Of a DNA stretch of 45,978 nucleotides, positions 31,601-38,917 are shown in pieces. The notes beneath the pieces were generated by a model that saw only the letters and a list, made by a program, of their open reading frames with translations, did not search any database and had not been told where the DNA came from. Position numbers and translations under genes: made by a program. Each line of letters opens with the position of its first letter. Within the stretch, counting starts at the first letter, position 1. The stretch is from JABMRF01 sp964584985 (GTDB lineage: Bacteria; Patescibacteriota; Patescibacteriia; UBA11705; JABHMO01): contig CAZPBK010000008.1 in the NCBI GenBank assembly GCA_964584985.1, positions 1 to 45,978 of the forward strand, given 5' to 3'.

Positions 31601-32124
31601 CCAAAAAATTTCAAAACACTTTCATTTACAAATTCAATTTTTCCCGAACCATCCAACACACATAGTCCGTGTGGAGATTTTTTTATAATCGCCCAAGGGT
31701 CTTCTCCCCTTTTTACCATGTTTTTTTGGTCTTTTTCCGTTAACATAAAAAAACCCAATCCCTTGTCTGCTTGATCGGGATTAACCTTGAAAACAGTTTT
31801 GAACTTTTTATATTCTCCGGATTGAATCATTATCTCGTATTCGGCGCTGTGACTTTTTGTTTTTCCGGCAGACAGCCTTTTCATTGCGTTCTTTGCCTTG
31901 ACTCTGTTTTTTGCTTTTATTTTTTCAAGCCAAAAATCATTTTTTTCAATAAAATCAGTTTTTTTGTATCCAAAAACCTTACCAACCTCCGGACTGATAT
32001 AAGTAAATTCAAGGCCCTTGTCCGTAATTTTGAAAGAAAAAAGAACAACGGTAAAAGGTTGCTCTTTTCTGGAATTAAAAGTTTTTTTTTCAGATTTGTT
32101 TTTCCTATTTTTTGTTTTCGTCAT
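28603..32124 (-). CDS. Nine-PAS-domain sensor protein without kinase domain, 1173 aa
   Basis: The ATG at 32124 has GGAG five bases upstream. A TTG at 32139 is less likely. Nine PAS/PAC units follow one another at 110-125-residue spacing, many closed by D(I/F)T(E/D)RK-type PAC ends and linked by short coiled coils (EKALEKSEKKYRRFFENAQ). Units 4 and 5 are clearly duplicates (FFENAQVGFFRTDMKTGEVLEAN, FFENSQVAFFRTDVKTGKML). The last part, FNELMVGRELKMIELKNKI, matches the tail of the Cache-HAMP protein. There is no membrane helix, HisKA, HATPase or GGDEF domain. It is a cytoplasmic multi-ligand or redox sensor array that must signal through another protein. It leads the 21-kb block. Confidence 0.88.
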   Translation of the reverse strand: MTKTKNRKNKSEKKTFNSRKEQPFTVVLFSFKITDKGLEFTYISPEVGKVFGYKKTDFIEKNDFWLEKIKAKNRVKAKNAMKRLSAGKTKSHSAEYEIMIQSGEYKKFKTVFKVNPDQADKGLGFFMLTEKDQKNMVKRGEDPWAIIKKSPHGLCVLDGSGKIEFVNESVLKFFGKKEKDILGKNISQITLCRHKDLSKQVKQGLKGRRFKTEVVFSASVSGGKKVKKRFTGVPIKLKGKTKLVIIIEDFTDLAETKKALEQKRQQYKNLFDNMNMAVAVYKPIKNGENFVFVDVNSRAEQIDKIKRKEIIGKKVTEVFPAVKDFGLFEVFQEVWRTGQTKHHPISEYKDKRLIGWRENWVYKGEDGFLFSVYKDVTKQMQLEKALEKSEKKYRRFFENAQVGFFRTDMKTGEVLEANEALARFSGYKNKKAFFEANYNISEHYKNKEDRAKLIKKLKTTGKMVGEEAPFIRSDGQEVWLRFSIRLSENGKYIEGVAENITERKKLEKALKKSEEKYRKFFENSQVAFFRTDVKTGKMLEANQALVDFTGYKNRKELFESDYNIADHYLYASDRKRMLEIIKKKGKVKKIEAPFVKLDGSVVWIKFSGHLTDEGRCIEGVSEDITAQKKAEEKLKESQQRYETLVNSAGDGILEVDAKGNILSLNSSMEIMTGFDKKDFIGKDIRKLNNLFSFEDLKKIARNFSERMKGAEIDPYEIKIKKADKKYLVAEINASLIKDKGEVVGEVIIVRDITERKKREKALEKAEQKYKTVLEHTGTATVILEKNKIISYCNRGFEELSGYSKEKIVNKMKWTSFVCQEDMNRMKAYHRNRRSPGAKAPNRYEFGFLDKKGKRHEVILDVEMIPETGKSVASLLDITKRKKLEKTLKGREERFKKLSGLTFEGIIIHTDKVIKEVNKSFSRIFGYTRDEALGKNLIKLFVSKKSEEKVNKKINTGFEEPYEAFLKKKNGDEFIAEIQARNIDDYNGKSRVAAIRDITDRKKTEKRLQRILNNMTDMLWIVDLKLGVKFITPSVEDLLGYSPEEYYGLSVEEKYPKKTLKRIKRLLKEEMAKDRDPSVYKDRTRILEIQQYKKDGSLAWISMNVSFLRDKKNNIKEILGVSREITERKIAEDELRKRTKELEKFNELMVGRELKMIELKNKIKKLEKDKNNNK

Positions 32125-32189
32125 AACTCCGTACTTCAATTTTTCAAAATATTCTCAACAGTTACGCTCTGAAAGTTGATTATATATAT

Positions 32190-32198
32190 ACTATACCA
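32190..32198 (-). promoter_or_regulatory. Candidate extended -10 promoter for the sensory-pilus block
   Basis: Minus strand TGG-TATAGT (32190-32198) gives TGn plus a five-of-six -10. No good -35 is seen at the right distance. It lies 66 bases upstream of the first ATG. AT-richness lowers certainty. Confidence 0.4.
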
Positions 32199-32510
32199 CA
32201 AATAAACCAAAACATAAAAACTTATCAACAAATCTGTTTACTTTTTAAACTTTTTATTCCGCCTATAAAAACAAATTCCATCCTGTAATCTCGGCAAAAA
32301 AAACCTTTATAATAATTCCGGCATAATATAAAATTCAAGATTTTTATAGTTTGAAATCATAAAAAATATTCCGGGGAAAGATAATTTTCACCTCAAGCGT
32401 CCTGCTATATTTCATGATCATGTCTGAGACTTTTCAAATATTATAATTTTTATTTTTCACGAATTTCACAGATCAAATAAAACTTTAGAATATTATAGCG
32501 TTTAATTACT
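32199..32510. other. Intergenic stretch of about 310 bases with no gene
   Basis: AT-rich spacer between the start of the PAS-array gene and the stop of the convergently placed upstream TspO-like gene (both on the minus strand). I see no frame, tRNA, clear hairpin terminator or repeat. The TspO-like gene might end by a terminator I cannot recognise. Confidence 0.5.
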
Positions 32511-33299
32511 TTAAACCTTTTTGGAAAATAACTTTTTGTACGACAAAAATCCAATAGTTGTTAAGTAAAAAATAATACATATGATTACGGTCATTATAAT
32601 ACCAGGATATTCCCCATTAAATCCGTCGACTGAAGAATGTTTCAACCATATGCCCGCATAGGCCCATATTAATACTGAAATATAAAAAATATTTTTGTCT
32701 TTTAGCGCTCGGCCGACACCTATTATCGCCCCAATCAAAAGAACTATAATTGTCCAGACCACTTCGGAAAGACCAAACCCGTTCCAGCCAACACTTACCA
32801 AAAAAACAGTAATGTTAGCAATAGTAGCCACTGTGATCCAACCAAAATACACACTGAAAGGTAAACGAATGAATATTGTATCAACAAGAGAATACTTTTT
32901 CCGGTTTATTACATTGGCAATCTTTATTAAATAAAACAATAACACAAACATAATCAAAACCGAAAGCCAGACAATCCCATAATGCCAAGCAAAAATCCAT
33001 AAAATATTAGCAATCGAAGTTATAATAAAATATATCCCCACCAAATAAAATGTTTTCTCCATTTTTTTCTTTCTTTGCCTGAGAATAAACTGATAAACAG
33101 AATAACCAAGCAAAAGCAAATAAATTAATCCCCAAATGGAAAAAGTCACGCCGGCCGGTGTGAAAAGATTGGCAAAAGAATCTGAAGCCTCTCCGGTTGT
33201 TACTCCACCAATCGGCAAAGCGTTAGCTAAATAGTTTACAATCACCATGGCAACATAGGCAATAACCACAAAAATTTTTAAAATTAAATTTTTTTTCAT
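32511..33299 (-). CDS. TspO/MBR-like tryptophan-rich sensory membrane protein, 262 aa
   Basis: The protein has seven to eight hydrophobic helices. N-terminal signature: NALPIGGVTTGEASDSF, then LFTPAGVTFSIWGLIYLLL, the P-A-x-x-x-F-x-x-W-x-x-I-Y motif characteristic of TspO-related proteins. Later motifs are LWIFAWHYG and YFGWITVATIANI, again W-rich. Classical TspO has five helices and about 160 aa. This longer version belongs to the extended tryptophan-rich group found in many bacteria and eukaryotes. Ligands of the family include tetrapyrroles and sterols, but none can be inferred here. It stands alone. Confidence 0.8.
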   Translation of the reverse strand: MKKNLILKIFVVIAYVAMVIVNYLANALPIGGVTTGEASDSFANLFTPAGVTFSIWGLIYLLLLGYSVYQFILRQRKKKMEKTFYLVGIYFIITSIANILWIFAWHYGIVWLSVLIMFVLLFYLIKIANVINRKKYSLVDTIFIRLPFSVYFGWITVATIANITVFLVSVGWNGFGLSEVVWTIIVLLIGAIIGVGRALKDKNIFYISVLIWAYAGIWLKHSSVDGFNGEYPGIIMTVIICIIFYLTTIGFLSYKKLFSKKV

Positions 33300-33407
33300 A
33301 ATTTTTTATAAATATTTTATATATTTATCATATCATATTTTCTACTTTATCTTAAAACCTCTTTTTGAATATGAAAAAACGACGCTCTCGCGCCGCTTAA
33401 TATTTCT

Positions 33408-33481
33408 TGGCTCGGAGACCTGGACTCGAACCAGGATTAACAGGACCAGAACCTGTCGTCCTACCATTAGACGATCTCCGA
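33408..33481 (-). tRNA. tRNA-Gln (anticodon CTG)
   Basis: Minus-strand cloverleaf: acceptor TCGGAGA/TCTCCGA with U1-A72 as in Gln tRNAs, D arm GTCTAATGGTAGGAC, and anticodon stem ACAGG/CCTGT with loop TTCTGGT giving CTG. The T arm is CCTGG-TTCGAGT-CCAGG, the discriminator G, and CCA is encoded. 74 bases including CCA. Confidence 0.95.
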
Positions 33482-33496
33482 TTAATTAATTTTTTT

Positions 33497-33526
33497 GTTA
33501 TAAAATATGTTATCTTTGAAAATCAA
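33497..33526 (-). promoter_or_regulatory. Candidate promoter of tRNA-Gln
   Basis: Minus strand TTGATT (33521-33526), 18 bases, TATAAC (33497-33502). The predicted start is about 10 bases before the mature tRNA. Confidence 0.45.
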
Positions 33527-33570
33527 AATCTGTCATCTCCGCCTTTGTAAATCTGCCTCGGTAAGACGGG

Positions 33571-33611
33571 CTACCATTAGACGCCTGCCTTTGGCAGGAT
33601 ATCCGATTAAT
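33571..33611 (-). pseudogene. tRNA-Gln 5' fragment split by a 15-bp palindrome
   Basis: CTACCATTAGACG (33571-33583) repeats 33461-33473 of the tRNA gene, and ATATCCGATTAAT (33599-33611) repeats its 5' end and leader with one change. Between them CCTGCCTTTGGCAGG, a perfect 6-bp inverted repeat, is inserted where the tRNA has nothing. The rest of the tRNA is missing, so this is a remnant and not a working gene. Confidence 0.7.
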
Positions 33612-33623
33612 GGATCTATTTTA

Positions 33624-35315
33624 CTACATCAATTCCCCGTCAAATTCCTTGGCCACATTTTCAGCGGTTTCATTTAAATCTTTTTTTACCGTCGAAGAAC
33701 CGTTACCGTTGGAAAAATCCGATATGGAAAGACTCGGTTCAATGGCGGTCTCCACCGCAGGATCAAATCCCATGGTTTGCTTCAAGGCTTGACGCAAAAC
33801 ATTTTGACTGTCCACCTTTTCCAACCTTTGACGCTGAAGTTCAAACAAAAAACCAATAATTATTTTGTCAGATTGGCAACTTATCGGCTTACCCATGCGA
33901 AGAGACATATAAACACCATAATCCTCCAATTTGACTTTTTCCAAAATCCGGGCCCATCTCTTTAACAATTCATCCAAGTCAATATTATCTGATTTATTTA
34001 TTTTTTTCAAGTCTTGATGATCTTTTCCACTATTTTCTCTATTTTTATCTTTTGATAAATCTTTTTTTTGTTCATTTTTCGATTTTTCCACAATTATTTC
34101 CTGTTTTTTTTTCTCAAAACCTTCTGAACTACTTTTTTGTTCAAAAGACCCTTTTTCTTCCTTTTTTGGTTGTTCATAGACTTCTCTTTTCGTCTTATTT
34201 TCTAAATTCACTTCTGATCCTCCTCCCGAATCGGTCATTTCAAAAATTACCATTTCCAAAGGTAACTGGGAAATAAAATTATCATCAAAAGATTTTCGGG
34301 CTCTAAGTATTTTTTTTATCAACAAAGAAACATTTTGCGTTGAAATCTCAGAACTTAAATTCACCAATTTTTCTACAATATCATCAGGAAACTCAAGGCT
34401 TAATTCTTCTAAACGATTATTTAGCTTATAAATCAAGACTTGTCGACAAAAAAGTAAAAATCCATCAATAAATTGGTTCAAATCCATGCCTTGCCTTAAC
34501 AATCCGTTAACCAAATCAATAGCCTGTCCACTACGATTTTTTATAATCATTTCAAAAAATTTATAAAAACTTTCATTGTCCATTTTCGGCAAAATAAGCT
34601 CAGCCTTTTCCAAAGTAATATTTTTCTCACCAAGGGAAAAAACCTGTTCCAAAAGACTTTCCGCATCGCGCACACAGCCTCCCGACTGCTTGGCAATAAC
34701 TTTTAGAACATTTTCTTCCACACTCACCTCTTCTTGTGCGGCAATCCACTTTAATCTTTGCAGCAAGTCATTGAATTGGACTTTTTTGAAATCAAATCTT
34801 TGACAACGGGAAATTATAGTGGCCGGCAATTTATGCGCTTCAGTGGTGGCCAGAATAAAAATCACATATTTCGGGGGTTCTTCCAAAACTTTAAGCAAGG
34901 CGTTAAAAGCGGAAATAGACAACATATGAACTTCGTCTATGATAAAGACTTTATACTTGCTCTTGCTGGGAGTAAAACGAGCATTCTGAATAATATTTTC
35001 CCTAACATTATCCACTCCGGTATGAGAAGCCGCGTCTATTTCAATAATATCCAAGGCTTTCCCCTGATTTATACTTTCACAGCTTTGACATTTATTGCAA
35101 GGCTCTCCGTTATTTTGGATATCCAAACAATTGGCCGCTTTGGACAAAAGACGAGCCATAGTGGTTTTTCCGGTTCCTCTTGGTCCGCAAAAAAGATAAG
35201 CATGAGCCAAACGATTACCGGCCACCTCGTTTTGTAAGGTAACCTTGATATGATTTTGCCCTGAAACATCGGCAAAATGTCTGGGACGATATTTTCTATA
35301 CAAAGCTGTGGACAT
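33624..35315 (-). CDS. dnaX: DnaX, DNA polymerase III clamp-loader subunit gamma/tau, 563 aa
   Basis: The start MSTALYRKYRPRHFADVSGQ is canonical. Walker A is GPRGTGKT (44-51). Zinc cysteines C63, C73, C76 and C79 follow, then the DEVH Walker B (VFIIDEVHMLS) and SRC sensor 1 (ATIISRCQRFDF). Domains I-III end near residue 370. A Lys/Glu/Ser-rich linker (375-450) leads to a folded C-terminal region (about 455-545). The linker holds a run of nine A in codons 402-404; slippage there in either direction meets a stop within a few codons, which would give a short gamma form. This is a single-gene unit between terminator 35376-35406 and the tRNA-Gln region. Confidence 0.95.
   Translation of the reverse strand: MSTALYRKYRPRHFADVSGQNHIKVTLQNEVAGNRLAHAYLFCGPRGTGKTTMARLLSKAANCLDIQNNGEPCNKCQSCESINQGKALDIIEIDAASHTGVDNVRENIIQNARFTPSKSKYKVFIIDEVHMLSISAFNALLKVLEEPPKYVIFILATTEAHKLPATIISRCQRFDFKKVQFNDLLQRLKWIAAQEEVSVEENVLKVIAKQSGGCVRDAESLLEQVFSLGEKNITLEKAELILPKMDNESFYKFFEMIIKNRSGQAIDLVNGLLRQGMDLNQFIDGFLLFCRQVLIYKLNNRLEELSLEFPDDIVEKLVNLSSEISTQNVSLLIKKILRARKSFDDNFISQLPLEMVIFEMTDSGGGSEVNLENKTKREVYEQPKKEEKGSFEQKSSSEGFEKKKQEIIVEKSKNEQKKDLSKDKNRENSGKDHQDLKKINKSDNIDLDELLKRWARILEKVKLEDYGVYMSLRMGKPISCQSDKIIIGFLFELQRQRLEKVDSQNVLRQALKQTMGFDPAVETAIEPSLSISDFSNGNGSSTVKKDLNETAENVAKEFDGELM
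34104..34112 (-). promoter_or_regulatory. A9 run in dnaX, candidate transcriptional slippage site
   Basis: Minus strand codons 402-404 are AAA AAA AAA. One A fewer gives AAC AGG AAA then TAA. One A more reaches TGA about 13 codons on. Thermus thermophilus dnaX makes gamma by slippage on A9 in the same part of the gene. Confidence 0.45.
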
Positions 35316-35375
35316 AATAAAATATCATTTTTTTAACTTAACTTATTTTAACAAAAACAGTTCTTTTTGGCAAAT

Positions 35376-35406
35376 AAAAAAAGTCCGGAAAAATCCAAAC
35401 TTTTTT
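35376..35406 (-). terminator. Intrinsic terminator of the pheS-to-35419 gene group
   Basis: Minus strand: AAAAAGTTTGGA, loop TTTT, TCCGGACTTTTT. Twelve pairs including two G-U, then a T-rich tail. It lies 13 bases past the stop at 35419 and upstream of dnaX. Confidence 0.75.
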
Positions 35407-35418
35407 ATGTAAAAAAAA

Positions 35419-36066
35419 CTATTTTTTTACTATATTTTCCACAGCCGCCCAACGGCTACCCCCTTCGGCCGGAATAAGAAAAACCACTTCGTCTCCGGTT
35501 TCTCCTTTATAATAAGTAACACTGGCCGACAAAAGCCGCCATTTTTTTCCATCAGCCATAGCATAGAACTGTAAACTTTGAGGATCCTGATAAAGTTCGC
35601 CGGTTTTTCTAATTCTTTCAATTGGTTTTATTTGTTTATAAACAAAAGCTCCCAAATTATTAATAGTTAATTTCAAAATATCACCTTCCACCAATTTTGA
35701 TTTGGACGCATAATTAGCCGGAACATCATAAACTTGTCCGTCGGATCCAATCATAGCTTGACCGTCAAAAACTCCTTCAATTGTTTTTTCATTTTCACTT
35801 TTATTAACCTCCGAATTTCTTTCTTTTATTTCATTCATTGATTTCTCAATCAATTCGTCATTTTGACCGCTGTGATCGGCCACTACGCCTCCGGTTACCG
35901 CTGTTTTTAATTTATCTAAGTCCTTTTGCATTTGATTCAAAGCTTGTAAAACTTCCCCGGTGGACATTTTGTCTTTATCATCTGTTTTTGTTTGTTTGTT
36001 TACATTCTTTTTTCTTTGTTTTGAATTCTTGACTTTTTTGTTTTTGTTTTTAAAAATTCCGAACAT
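35419..36066 (-). CDS. Conserved hypothetical protein, 215 aa
   Basis: It has a Lys/Asn-rich disordered start (FGIFKNKNKKVKNSKQRKK), a short helix (STGEVLQALNQMQKDLDKL) and a Glu/Asn/Ser linker. A compact C-terminal domain (about 95-215) is predicted all-beta: IEGVFDGQAMIGSDGQVYD, VEGDILKLTINNLGAFVYK, KWRLLSASVTYYKGETGDEV and VFLIPAEGGSRWAAVEN. A beta-barrel with a basic tail might bind RNA or another polymer, but I do not recognise the family. It is the last gene of a group running from pheS, 24 bases after the TraG-like ATPase gene. That position suggests a link with the ATPase, though only by neighbourhood. Confidence 0.65.
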   Translation of the reverse strand: MFGIFKNKNKKVKNSKQRKKNVNKQTKTDDKDKMSTGEVLQALNQMQKDLDKLKTAVTGGVVADHSGQNDELIEKSMNEIKERNSEVNKSENEKTIEGVFDGQAMIGSDGQVYDVPANYASKSKLVEGDILKLTINNLGAFVYKQIKPIERIRKTGELYQDPQSLQFYAMADGKKWRLLSASVTYYKGETGDEVVFLIPAEGGSRWAAVENIVKK

Positions 36067-36090
36067 AATTATTCTGATAATTATTATTTA

Positions 36091-38598
36091 TTAAAATTTA
36101 TTCATTCTTTCACTTATTTCACTGGTAACAATACTTTTGTCTCTTCCGTATTTTAACTTGGACAATTTGGCGATAGCCTTGGCCAGATCCTGATTTTCCT
36201 CCGGTATATCCAATTCTTCATGTGGCAAAGTTCCCATATTAAATCCCGGCGGATTGGCATTGTCAATCAAAAGCTTTACAAAACAATTAAACTTGGGCAC
36301 ATTGAGAAAATCCGCCTCGTTAAACACCGGATCAAATTCTTTAGCCAAAAGTTCAGCATCGTCCACCCCTATTCTAAAAGCCACCTTGGTTCCCACATTA
36401 CCGAAAATAGCGTCTCTAAACTTAGTATCTCCCTGCTTTACCAATTGGCCGATATATTGGTGGGCAATTGTTAAACAAAGACGGTATTTTCTAGCCTCGG
36501 ATAAAATAACTTCTATACTTTCGGTTAAAAAGTTTTGAAACTCATCAATATATAAATAAAACTCTTTTCTTTCCTCTTCAGGCATATCAGAACGATCCAA
36601 AGCGGCCATTAAGATTTTTCCGACAATCAACATGCCCAAAAGATGCGCATTAATATCCCCCAACTTTCCTTTACTCAGCTTAACCAAGATTATCTTTTGT
36701 TCATCCATGGCTTTTCTAAAATCAATAGTGGTTTTTTGTTGAGAAATAATCGGTCGCAAAAAATCATTGGCCAAAAAGGGCGCCAATTTACTGGTTATAT
36801 AAGGAACCATATTTTCCAAAGAAGCTTCGCCACCGGCTTTTTCCGCTTCTTTTTCCCAAAAACTTTTTACGGTCGGCGTTTTACATCTGGACAATTTTAA
36901 TCTTCTAAACTCGTCGTCAGACATCACCCTGGGTACTTCCATTAGAGTTGATCCTGATTCCGGATCATCCATAACCAACATACAGGCATTTTTAAAATAC
37001 TGTTCAAACATCGGACCGCCGGTGGCTCTCAGATCATACAGTTTATCCAAAATATTCATTACCTCATTGACCACAAAAGTTTTTTGATCCGTATTTTCAT
37101 ATTCCAACATATTTAAACCAAAAGGACGACTGGTATCAGCCGGGTCAAATAAAATTACATCCTCAGCGCGTTCCTTGGGGATATGAGCCAAAATATTATC
37201 CAAATCATCACCATGGGGATCAATATAGCAAACTCCGTGTCCGTCTCTGATATCCTGCATGGCCATACCGGTGGCAAAATAAGTTTTACCGGTTCCGGTC
37301 TGACCAATAATATACATATGACGATGACGATCCTTGGTTTTCATGCGAACAGTGGTTTCTTTGCCTCTGTAAAAATTTTTACCCAAAACAATCCCTTCTC
37401 TGGGCATATTCATCGGAGCCGGAGCTTTCTTGGCCTGTAGCCATTTTATGGTCGGGGTACTGTTTATTTTAGGGAAAGGGAAATGATAAACACTAGCCAA
37501 TTCCTCGGTATTTAAAACAAAACTTCGTCCCTCATCAAATTTCCGATAAATAAAATCATTTATCAACCGCTTAAACGGCCGGGATACTTTTTCAAAACGA
37601 TTACCGAATTTAAATAATTTATATTGACTGAAACTGTTGCTGATATTGTGAAGATAAGCGTCCAACTTGGCTTTATTTTCACTGGAAACAATAATCCTGA
37701 TATTGGTATCCACGCCGGCTTTGTTACAGGTCTCTTCAATGCCTTTAACCTGCTCCTCTTCAAACGGTGACAAGCGATACTGTTCAGGAGGCTGTTCGGG
37801 CGAATCTGATTTGCCCTTTGGAAAAAAACTTCTTAATGAAGCAAAAAAACCTCCCTTGGCTTCTTTATAAGCGTCTTTAAACTTTTTACCCTGCTGCATT
37901 TTGGAAGCCACTTTTAAACCAAAATCCCGCCAACCGGGTTTGGCCGACTTCATAATAATCTGAATGGCCGCTCCGTCTTTTTCATCAACCTTGCTTAAAG
38001 CGTTAATCACTGAATTAAGCGGATCAGAATCAGCTTTTTTATAAGTTTTTATCGGCAAAAAATCCGCTTTAGCCAAGCCTAACATCATGCCCTTGATATA
38101 GCCCTTGGGAGTGAAAAAATTATAATCCGGCCTTTCCTCCAAATAAGCATTGGGAAATTGCGCGGTAATCTGCTCTTCCACATAATTTTGGTAATGCGCC
38201 GGTACGGCAATGAAAAAATGAATCTTGCCATCCAAAACCGCCATTTCCAAAGAAAAAACATCTTTATGCCCAAACAGCCAAGCTTTAAATCCCTTTTCAG
38301 ATTTAACTCCGGCCAAAGTGGCAAACAAAGACTCCATAACTCCTATTTTTTCTTGCACTTGTTGTAGATTCAAATTATCGGCTTCTTGTTTGTTTTCCGA
38401 AGCTTGAGGCATGGTCACCAAAATAAGCTTACGCTCAAAAGCCTTACTGACCTTGTTTTTCCCCAAAATAAAATAGCGAGCAATTAAAACGACCGCTATT
38501 AAAACCACCCCGAACAAAACCATGACCAAAACCAACAAAAGCATTGGATTGTTTAAAATACTTTGAAAAAATGAAACATCAACCTCCATTGAAGGCAT
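36091..38598 (-). CDS. TraG/VirD4-like membrane ATPase, 835 aa
   Basis: An N-terminal membrane helix (about 19-45) is followed by a large N-terminal domain (55-370, with a Pro/Ser linker near 262-275). The RecA-like motor has Walker A GQTGTGKT (432-439), then CYIDPHGDD and Walker B FYLYIDEFQNF near residue 690. After that come SEARKYRLCLTIAHQYIGQL and a conserved FRIGVDDAE stretch. These are features of type IV secretion coupling ATPases and relatives (TraG/TraD, TraM-recognition type). No other conjugation gene (relaxase, VirB) is present. Such orphan ATPases recur in CPR genomes and may move DNA or proteins across the single membrane. It is preceded after two bases by a small membrane protein gene. 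Confidence 0.85.
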   Translation of the reverse strand: MPSMEVDVSFFQSILNNPMLLLVLVMVLFGVVLIAVVLIARYFILGKNKVSKAFERKLILVTMPQASENKQEADNLNLQQVQEKIGVMESLFATLAGVKSEKGFKAWLFGHKDVFSLEMAVLDGKIHFFIAVPAHYQNYVEEQITAQFPNAYLEERPDYNFFTPKGYIKGMMLGLAKADFLPIKTYKKADSDPLNSVINALSKVDEKDGAAIQIIMKSAKPGWRDFGLKVASKMQQGKKFKDAYKEAKGGFFASLRSFFPKGKSDSPEQPPEQYRLSPFEEEQVKGIEETCNKAGVDTNIRIIVSSENKAKLDAYLHNISNSFSQYKLFKFGNRFEKVSRPFKRLINDFIYRKFDEGRSFVLNTEELASVYHFPFPKINSTPTIKWLQAKKAPAPMNMPREGIVLGKNFYRGKETTVRMKTKDRHRHMYIIGQTGTGKTYFATGMAMQDIRDGHGVCYIDPHGDDLDNILAHIPKERAEDVILFDPADTSRPFGLNMLEYENTDQKTFVVNEVMNILDKLYDLRATGGPMFEQYFKNACMLVMDDPESGSTLMEVPRVMSDDEFRRLKLSRCKTPTVKSFWEKEAEKAGGEASLENMVPYITSKLAPFLANDFLRPIISQQKTTIDFRKAMDEQKIILVKLSKGKLGDINAHLLGMLIVGKILMAALDRSDMPEEERKEFYLYIDEFQNFLTESIEVILSEARKYRLCLTIAHQYIGQLVKQGDTKFRDAIFGNVGTKVAFRIGVDDAELLAKEFDPVFNEADFLNVPKFNCFVKLLIDNANPPGFNMGTLPHEELDIPEENQDLAKAIAKLSKLKYGRDKSIVTSEISERMNKF

Positions 38599-38600
38599 AC

Positions 38601-38885
38601 TTATTGTTTTTTAGTTTTTGTTTTTCTTTTTTGGCTTTGCTTTTTTTGGTTTTTTCCTTGGAAAAAACTAATCAGCCCGCTTAACCCCTTTTTCAAAATC
38701 CGGTATTTTAAACCGTGTATCAATCCGGAAACGGTTTTCACCTTTGTTCTGACTTCCAACATAACTTGATCAGTCTGCTTTAGAACCTTTATCAAATAAT
38801 ACAAGGCCCAACATAAAAACACGGTAAACCACAACACACAAAAAGCCATAACCACATAAAACAAATCCTGACTGGTTTGAAACAT
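38601..38885 (-). CDS. Small membrane protein, probable partner of the TraG-like ATPase, 94 aa
   Basis: The N-terminus is followed by one membrane helix (about 9-33, FYVVMAFCVLWFTVFLCWALYY). A helix (LIKVLKQTDQVMLEVRTKVKTVSGLIHGLK) and a strongly basic tail (KNQKKQSQKRKTKTKKQ) complete it. The shape resembles DUF948-type or other small anchored helices. It is separated from the ATPase gene by two bases, so they are co-translated and probably interact. The basic tail would sit in the cytoplasm and could contact nucleic acid or the acidic face of the ATPase. No family assignment is made. Confidence 0.7.
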   Translation of the reverse strand: MFQTSQDLFYVVMAFCVLWFTVFLCWALYYLIKVLKQTDQVMLEVRTKVKTVSGLIHGLKYRILKKGLSGLISFFQGKNQKKQSQKRKTKTKKQ

Positions 38886-38917
38886 AATTTTTTTGTTTAT
38901 TTTTGTTTTTTATCTCT

